DNA from: Monodelphis domestica
Lineage: Eukaryota > Chordata > Mammalia > Didelphimorphia > Didelphidae
Assembly (NCBI RefSeq): GCF_027887165.1
Contig: NC_077230.1
Coordinates: forward strand, 35,353,351 to 35,417,350
DNA: 64,000 nucleotides
Reading direction: 5' to 3'
Numbering within the stretch: position 1 is the first letter of the stretch; every line of letters begins with the position of its first letter. The notes under the pieces are model-generated. The model was given only the letters and a program-made list of their open reading frames with translations, ran no database searches and was not told the DNA's origin. Positions 57,660 through 64,000 of this stretch are shown one piece after another. The translations under genes were made by a program, and so were the position numbers.

Positions 57660-58700
57660 TAACAGGATTGTGTTTGGGAATTTCTATTATTCTATTTCAT
57701 TGCTTTCCCACATGTGTTCTGTTCACACAACCCAAAGGAACCAAAGGATTCCTTACAATAAGTGCTTCCCTTCTGCCCCATATGTGAATCCTCTCTGGTG
57801 GGTTCAAGCCAAGAGCACAGGCTACTTTACTCAATATATCCACCCAGAGAGGAAGTTAAGGCAGCTTGGCAGGGCAAAGCGGGGAAATGCTTCTGGGTTT
57901 TCTGGGCAGGGAAGGAATCATCATTAGACTCTAAGCCTCATAGTGAGGATAGATAGTCCAGTGAAGTTTTAACTACTTTAGAATCTAGTGATGGTTGTTT
58001 AGGAAGGCAAAAAACCCTCTGTCCCCAGTTCTATCTATCAGTGTTTGGTAGATCATAACTCTCTGACTGAGGCTACAATATCAGTTGAAAAATTGGTGAG
58101 GAACTATTAAAATGCTTCCTAGTTTTGTGTCTATTTCTGCTGATCAGTAGTATTTCTGGAAAGTAAAGGGCAAAATCTAACTTCTTTCACAAGATTTTGG
58201 CAAATTGGCCATCATGCCTACACAAGTGATAAGAATATTCAATATCGTCAATTTTAGATTTAGATGAAAGCTTGTGTTTATTTTCATTTAGATTTTTATG
58301 AATAAAGGGAAATAGAAAAAATCCATCTCTGGTAGTCAGTGTGCTGTGAATGCTGTTTCAGCATCTATTAAGAGATGTGACCATCCTAGAGGATTCAAAG
58401 GAATTTCTAGTCTGAGGCAATTCAGGTTTTTATTCTTGCCAAAGAAAATTGGGCAGGTCAGAAATGCCCCTTAATGCATGGTATGTTATGAAGTCCTTAG
58501 TTGGACTTCTCATATGTACATGTTTATGTATATTCACTCATTTACTTGTAAATGTTATGTATGTGTACAAATACATACATATGTGAAGTATCAATGGACA
58601 TTTTCTCAATAGGCTTTCATCCTCTTTTCCTTACTTACACAGGCACAGTAAATCAAGACATGTACACAGATCCACACAAACACATTGATTTTAATAAAAA
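57660..58700. other. Unassigned intergenic DNA
   Basis: An 85-codon plus-strand frame (57,670-57,927) and its overlapping neighbour have no domain content. No repeat call. Confidence 0.35.
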
Positions 58701-58927
58701 GTTGAGGCCAAGGGGACAGCTGGGTAGCTCAGTGGATTGAGAACCAGGCCTAGAGACGGGAGGTCCTAGGTTCAAATCCGGCCTCAGACACTTCCTAGCT
58801 GTGTGACCCTGGGCAAGTCACTTGACCCCCATTGCCTAGCCCTTACCACTCTTCTGCCTTGGAGCCAATACAGAGTATTGACTCCAAGACGGAAGGTAAG
58901 GGTTTAAAAAAAAAAAGTTGAGGCCAA
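58701..58927 (+). mobile_element. Young tRNA-derived marsupial SINE
   Basis: 58,712-58,916 is a roughly 205-bp SINE. It starts GGGGACAGCTGGGTAGCTCAG and has an A-box-like GGTAGCTCAGTGG and the B box GGTTCAAATCC at 58,769-58,779. The core CTGTGTGACCCTGGGCAAGT follows, and it ends in A11. A perfect 11-bp duplication GTTGAGGCCAA flanks it (58,701-58,711 and 58,917-58,927). It was mobilised by a LINE, presumably L1. Confidence 0.92.
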
Positions 58928-59503
58928 AATTGCTTAAATTTCATTAAAAGAAATCAAGGAATATCTCCAACTGTTCTGCCAACAACTGACAGTGGTACTT
59001 CTTGGTAAACTTTTACCATTTTACATAACTCTTATTTTTAAAATAATGCACAGCCCCTTCAGAGATCCTTTCTGTCTCATAGAGGGAAAACCATGTTGTC
59101 ACTTCTGCCCTGCCTGTGCCCATACAATTCAATTTACACTTTTCATTAGTTTAAGTGCCAATACTCGGTGACATAATCTTTTAAATTTTTCACCCAACAG
59201 TATTCTGAGGTGATATTATTTTGTAAAAAGTACATCATTTAATCAACTATTCCTTGACCTTAGAATATCAAATAAAGACAAGTTAAATGTTTAAAGAGCT
59301 CTGAATCATTCCCTTTTATTGAGAGAGGTCTTGAATATTCCCAGGGGAAAAAAAGGAGACTTCAAATTTGGTCAAACAGTTGCCTTTATGGTACTGTTGC
59401 TCCTTACTCTTTAGATAATTATATTAGCTGTACTGATTAGTAATTGTGACAGAATATCAAACCCATATTAAAGTTAAACTATAGTTTACTAAATTCAAGT
59501 TAT
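58928..59503. other. Unassigned intergenic DNA
   Basis: No supported feature. Confidence 0.35.
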
Positions 59504-59740
59504 AAAAAAGCTCAGTATGGGGGCATCTGGGTGGTTCAGTGGACTGAGAGCCAGGCCTAGAGCTAGGAGGACCAGGGTTCAAATCTGGTCTCAGACACTT
59601 CCTAGCTGTGCGATTCTGAACAAGTCACTTAATCCCTATTGCCTAGCCCTTACCACTCTTCTGCCTTGGAACCAAAACACAGTATTGATTCTAAGACAGA
59701 AGGTAAGGGATTTTTATTTTTAAAAAAAGCTCAAAACATA
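59504..59740 (+). mobile_element. tRNA-derived marsupial SINE
   Basis: The same family as the 58.7-kb copy, somewhat more diverged (GGGCATCTGGGTGGTTCAG, GGTTCAAATCTGG). It ends in an A/T-rich tail near 59,730. A short AAAAAAGCTCA duplication is visible on both sides. Confidence 0.88.
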
Positions 59741-59865
59741 GTAATTAAAAAGGGAAAACAATTAAAATCAGAAAACACACACTTAATATCTAGTAATTAA
59801 AGTGGGCAAACACACAAAAAACCCCACATGCATTTTATGACAAATTTAACATAATGAAAACTTAC

Positions 59866-59960
59866 CTTTTGATCAGTTTTTTCGAGCTTATACACATTCT
59901 TTATTTGCTTATATTTTTTTAAAATAAAAGGAGTTCCACCAATTGTGTTCTTTGCCATTG
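59866..59960 (-). other. Candidate exon of an unidentified minus-strand transcript
   Basis: A 95-bp segment bounded on the minus strand by ATTCTAG (acceptor) and GTAAGTTTTC (strong donor). The reading MAKNTIGGTPFILKKYKQIK begins two bases in, then meets a stop. A one-base shift would keep it open to the donor. No frame is open throughout, so it may be non-coding, a decayed exon, or chance. Confidence 0.35.
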
Positions 59961-60747
59961 CTAGAATGATCCAAGAGGGAAATAATTATGAAAGCATAAA
60001 ATACATTATATTATGATGCAAAAAAGTTGCCTAAGGAGAAGCAAACAAAAAAATTTATGAATTTCAATCCTGAAAGAAATACAAATCCACATGTTAAAGA
60101 AGGCTGAAGTTGTGGATTTTTGTAGGATACATGTTGATGTCAGCAAGTGTTTAAGAGAAGGAGTAAAACCCAAATTGGCTTATGTGCAATAAACAAGATA
60201 GGGAAGCCAATTAAGATGTATGCATCTGGCATAGTATATCTACCTCTTCCTTCCTCCTCTACGTTTACCACAAGTGATATATGATTTGTCTTGTATGGAG
60301 TAAAGGATCACTGATTTAATGTTGGAAGTAACACTATATATCAACTTGTACCACCCCCTCAATTTATAAATGAGAAATATGAAGTCTATTGATCTGAAAT
60401 TACTTGACTTCAATGACATAAGTTAAAATGATATGACAATTTGAACCCAGATACTAAGATTCTATGTCCTTTACTTTTTCTACTATGCTGGTGTTATCAA
60501 ACTCAAAAAGAAATGGATCTCATCTCTTTAGGCCACATCCATTGACTGTGAGTTGGCTGCCTCTACTCTATGCCAGCACCCATTTGAGGAAGATATGAAC
60601 TGAGAATTTTAATATAAATAATGAAGTTCTTTTATATAATGGGGAAAAAACAGTAAAATGGTAGCCAAGGAGGTAAAATTCAGCAGAAATCAATTATTTT
60701 GTCCCTTGAGAATTTTGTTTTCCATAAGTAAAAAACACTTATCTTAC

Positions 60748-60850
60748 CAGAAAAATCTCCTTTGAGCCTTTTCCTTGTTAAGTTTGGCACTGCTAATCTC
60801 TTCTTCTAATACTATTTCTTCTGCTTTTTCTTCCTTTTTGATTCTTGTAT
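60748..60850 (-). other. Candidate exon of an unidentified minus-strand transcript
   Basis: 103 bp between TTCTTAG and GTAAGAT on the minus strand. One frame is open throughout and highly charged (TRIKKEEKAEEIVLEEEISS then AKLNKEKAQRRFF), as for a coiled-coil segment. No homologue is recognised. Confidence 0.4.
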
Positions 60851-60949
60851 CTAAGAATATGAATGATTCAATTAGAGCTATACAAGTGTTTTACTAGGAT
60901 TAGCAAGAGACAACAGCAACCTTTAATTGGTTCCCATTGCTGATCAAAT

Positions 60950-61120
60950 CCTAAACATACTGCATAGTGAAGAATCTAGAGCCTTGAATTTAGAGCCAGA
61001 AGACCTGAAGTCATAGCTTTTTCTGTATGTCTTCTCTGCGTCTCATTTTTCTCACCTACAAAATGAATGGATTAAATAAATTATCTTTGAGGTTCCTCCT
61101 AAGGCTGATAATCTGTGATG
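60950..61120 (+). mobile_element. MIR-like SINE remnant
   Basis: TTTAGAGCCAGAAGACCTGA (B-box side), TCTCATTTTTCTCACCTACA and AAATGAATGGATTAAATAAA follow the MIR/MON order. Highly diverged. Confidence 0.5.
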
Positions 61121-61349
61121 TCTACTAAGAAAATATTAGTCACCTGCAAAGGCAGTTTTAAAACAAAGTTAGATTTATGAACATAAAAGGATGATTCAGT
61201 CAACAAAAATGTTGGTGGTAGTGGTGGTGGTATTGTTTTGAAGAATATTAATGACATCACAGGGTAATAACTTATGTGTGAATTGGATTTAAGTGAGTTG
61301 CACAGAGTTGTCAGCTTCACTCTTTCTTCCAGAGTCATCTAAGTTAGGA

Positions 61350-61665
61350 TAACTGAATGACTTTAGTGTCTCCAATGTCCAACCAAGCTGTAAGCACTCT
61401 ACAGTGCTTGCTTTAGCCACCTCCATTGGCTAGTGAAAAAACAATGTCTCATTCACCTTTTGGGCAGAAAAAGTTTTCACAAATCTGCAGTAGACATCAA
61501 GCTAGTTTAACTCATCAGCAGGCAACTCCACATGCAATAGCTTCTTGGAGACACAGGTGAGAGCTGGGTGGCAAGTAGAAACCAAATGTGGATAAGCAGC
61601 CTTGAAAATTGTTCAGCAAGCCCTCATACTAGAGGTTCTAATCCTCCCAAAACACCAACTTAACA
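61350..61665. mobile_element. Old RTE 5'-region remnant
   Basis: Matches 54,780-55,140 in degraded form and in the same strand (minus-strand RTE sense): AAGCACTCTACAGTGCTTG, CACAGGTGAGAGCTGGGTGG and AGCCCTCATACTAGAGGTTC. Much older than the RTE at 51-55 kb. Confidence 0.6.
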
Positions 61666-62297
61666 CATCACTATAATGGCATTTAGCAGCCAAAGTATCA
61701 GCCCTTGAAATGCATCATACACTTTCCAATTACTCACTCTTCTAGATCCCAGATTCAAAAGGTTGAACCAAATTGCCTACTGTTAGCAATGATGGTGATC
61801 CACTAAAAGTTCTCAGATTCATAATATACAACAATTGGTGGCAACCAGGAAACTAAACAGCCTTAATTTTGCATCTGTCTTGTAGTGACCATGATTGTTT
61901 GAACAAAATATTTGCCTTCAGGATCTCTATAGTTCTAGAAAGTAATGAGTTCAAAGAACTCTGAATTCTCCAATAAAACAGTATCATGATTTAAGATGTC
62001 CCAAAGAGATACAATCAGAATTGGACACTATAACTAGATATGAATAGCCTTAAATATATTGGCCATTTGAAGAAATCTAGATAAGTTCAAACTTGGTTCA
62101 GTACTAAGGAACAAATTTAGAGAGTCTATAGTCTTTTTATGCTATTAATTTTGAAAACAAAATTACATATTATTAGCAAAGTCAGTTCAACATACTCAAA
62201 AATGACATTTGAGTATTCTTTTCTGCCTAACTTTTTTTTTATCATCCATTACTTTCTCTATACTTTTCTTTTTAATTCATGAAAATATATTCTTAAG
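61666..62297. other. Unassigned intergenic DNA
   Basis: No supported gene. It may continue the RTE remnant at its left side. Confidence 0.35.
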
Positions 62298-62487
62298 AGC
62301 AGGTAGGTGGCTCAGTGGATAGAGAGAGGTTGGAGATGGGAGGTCCTGAGTTCAAATCTGACCTTAAATACAATGTGACCTAGGCAAGTCACTTAATCCC
62401 ATTTGTCCAATTCTTATTGCTCTTCTGCCTTGAAATTGATACTTACCATCAATTCTAGAACAGAAGGTAAGGTTAAAGAAAAAAAAT
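62298..62487 (+). mobile_element. tRNA-derived marsupial SINE, older copy
   Basis: AGGTGGCTCAGTGGATAGAG, GAGTTCAAATCTGACC (B-box region), GACCTAGGCAAGTCACTTAA, ending GAAGGTAAGGTTAAAG and an A run. The same family as at 58.7 and 59.5 kb, with internal deletions. Confidence 0.85.
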
Positions 62488-62689
62488 TCTCTTGTGTAGT
62501 GTGATTATTTTTTGTCTTGTTCTGCTCTTTTTTCTTTACATCAAAGTTTAGCAAGTTATTTCTAGATTTCTTCTATTCATGATATTTACAGATTTTTAAA
62601 ACATGATATTATCTCATTGCATTTATCAGCCATAAATGATTCAGTCATTCCTCATTTGTTACACTATTTTAAAATGTCAATAACAATAA

Positions 62690-62855
62690 CTAATATTTAT
62701 ATTGTTCTTAATATATGCCAGGCACTGTCTGAGGTGCTTTACAATTATCTCATTTGATCCTCACAATCCTTGGAGTGCTAGTATTATCCCTATTTTACAG
62801 ATGAGGAAACTAAGGCAAACAAAACTTAAATGACTTACCCAGGATCAATAAGAGA
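62690..62855 (-). mobile_element. MIR SINE, minus strand
   Basis: The plus strand reads ATGCCAGGCACTGTCTGAGG, ATCTCATTTGATCCTCACAA and TTTTACAGATGAGGAAACTA, which is the reverse complement of a MIR. Confidence 0.85.
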
Positions 62856-63028
62856 AAAATATTATACAATAAATACCACTGAACATGTAGCTATTTTTAA
62901 AATGTTACTTTACAATATGGAAACATTTCCAGTAATTGGATTACAGGGGTTAAAGCATATGAATATTTTATTCATAAACTTTCACTGTTTTGTCTAAAAA
63001 TCTCACTAGTTTACATTCCCATTAGAAG

Positions 63029-63030
<2 letters not shown>

Positions 63031-63080
<50 letters not shown>
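63031..63080. repeat. (TA)25 microsatellite
   Basis: A pure TA run of 50 bases that abuts the candidate splice donor at 63,080-63,081. Confidence 0.95.
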
Positions 63081-63081
<1 letters not shown>

Positions 63082-63083
<2 letters not shown>

Positions 63084-63164
63084 GATGATCCAGAGCCATG
63101 CTATTGGTGAAGTCTTATAGTTTCTTGCTTCTCCTTTCACAATATGGATATCTCCAACTTTTTC
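63082..63164 (-). other. Candidate exon of an unidentified minus-strand transcript
   Basis: 83 bp between TTTAAAG (acceptor) and GTATATATA (donor) on the minus strand. One frame is fully open (EKVGDIHIVKGEARNYKTSP then IAWLWIIR). The donor runs straight into the TA microsatellite. The phase does not match the open frame of the next candidate (60,748-60,850) without an intervening exon or shifted site. No homologue is recognised. Confidence 0.35.
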
Positions 63165-63655
63165 CTTTAAATGGAGAAAATGTTTAGAAAGTGTAATTAC
63201 AATATAGACCCAAAGCTATTAAAATAATTAGCTTAAAATCATAAAATCAGTAAACAAAATCTTCTCTCCTCATCTGCTAATGTTCAATGATTACATAATT
63301 GAATAGGAAAGATGTTTTAAGGAGGCAAGAGTCAATTCTTTTACAAGTTTTTTCCAAGTTGAAATATATACATATATACCCATAGCTATCTACTTAGCTA
63401 CATATGTATATGTATGTATATGCACATATTTGAAAGATAAACTTTCATCCTTTCCTTTCAAAGACATTAACACTACAATCTATGATATAAAGGATGGTCA
63501 TTTCAAAATGACAGTAAACATTTTAAAGAGCTCACAGAAATACAGGGCTAAATAGCACAGGTAAGAAAAAAAAGCAAGAGCTTGATTATGCATCTGCATA
63601 AGTATATAAACCAATGCAATTAATTAAACCAGAGTTTCTTAAGAATCCATCAAGT
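63165..63655. other. Unassigned AT-rich DNA
   Basis: No supported feature. Confidence 0.35.
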
Positions 63656-64000
63656 GCACTATGCCCAAAGGGTGCTAAAAGAATATCTACCCTTTGACCC
63701 AGCCATAGCACTGCTGGGTCTGTACCCCAAAGAGATAATGGACAAAAAGACTTGTACAAAAATATTCATAGCTGCGCTCTTTGTGGTGGCCCCAAACTGG
63801 AAAATGAGGGGATGCCCATCAATTGGGGAATGGCTGAACAAACTGTGGTATATGTTGGTGATGGAATACTATTGTGCTAAAAGGAATAATAAAGTGGAGA
63901 AGTTCCATGGAGACTGGAACAACCTCCAGGAAGTGATGCAGAGCGAGAGGAGCAGAACCAGGAGAACATTGTACACAGATACTAATACACTGTGGTATAA
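63656..64000 (+). mobile_element. L1 3' fragment, truncated by window end
   Basis: A 5'-truncated L1 starting CTATGCCCAAAGGGTGCTAA. It reads through the ORF2 C-terminus (CCTTTGACCCAGCCATAGCA, GGGGATGCCCATCAATTGGG, AGAACCAGGAGAACATTGTA) to the last base. The opposite-strand frame 63,659-63,841 is a shadow. The 3' end lies outside. Confidence 0.85.

Noticed and set aside
58712-58790. tRNA gene with A and B boxes
   Set aside because: The internal promoter belongs to a SINE with tail and target duplication; no intact cloverleaf is supported.

Overview
The window is mammalian, non-coding, repeat-dense DNA and almost certainly marsupial. The best guess is an opossum-like genome, but the species is inferred and not proven. 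The evidence is a set of marsupial-type repeats: L1 elements whose ORF2 ends carry the [13 protein letters not shown] motif, a 4-kb RTE-type LINE, short tRNA-headed SINEs with a GGTTCAAATCC B box, MIR-class SINEs, and several endogenous retroviruses (ERVs). No complete host protein-coding gene can be supported. At most, three or four exon-like segments lie on the minus strand between 57.4 and 63.2 kb.

Layout. 0-2.55 kb: an AT-rich minisatellite of about 42-bp units with higher-order structure. 2.55-12.6 kb: old L1 pieces, SINEs, a GATA microsatellite and a probable solo LTR. 12.6-39 kb: a nest of insertions built on an old gammaretrovirus-like ERV (called D) on the plus strand. A near-full-length minus-strand L1 (13.56-20.96 kb) sits in D pol and itself contains a younger L1 (15.23-17.93 kb). 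A minus-strand betaretrovirus-like ERV (A, 22,465-36,479) sits in D env with a 6-bp target duplication. A plus-strand gammaretrovirus-like ERV (B, 26,914-33,553) sits inside A with a 4-bp target duplication and two 466-bp LTRs that I read as differing at one position. A short L1 3' end (36,876-37,234) also sits in D env.

38.3-49.2 kb: further degraded class-I ERV material (called C) with at least three LTR-like segments, gag, protease, RNase H, integrase and env remnants. It is interrupted by an L1 3' half (39.6-40.7 kb) and by a 225-bp element with perfect 31-bp terminal inverted repeats. 49.7-51.0 kb: an L1 5' fragment. 51.05-55.15 kb: an RTE LINE on the minus strand. 55-64 kb: older L1 pieces, TA/CA microsatellites, three tRNA-derived SINEs, a MIR, an old RTE 5' remnant, the exon-like segments, and another L1 3' fragment running off the window end.

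Most notable: element B is a very young insertion by LTR identity, yet it has no gag or pol. About 1.7 kb of its interior is the same non-coding block that lies inside element A, in the same orientation relative to transcription. It looks like a chimeric, non-autonomous retrovirus mobilised by another virus. Its internal copy of the A block also preserves the uninterrupted target site into which B itself later inserted.
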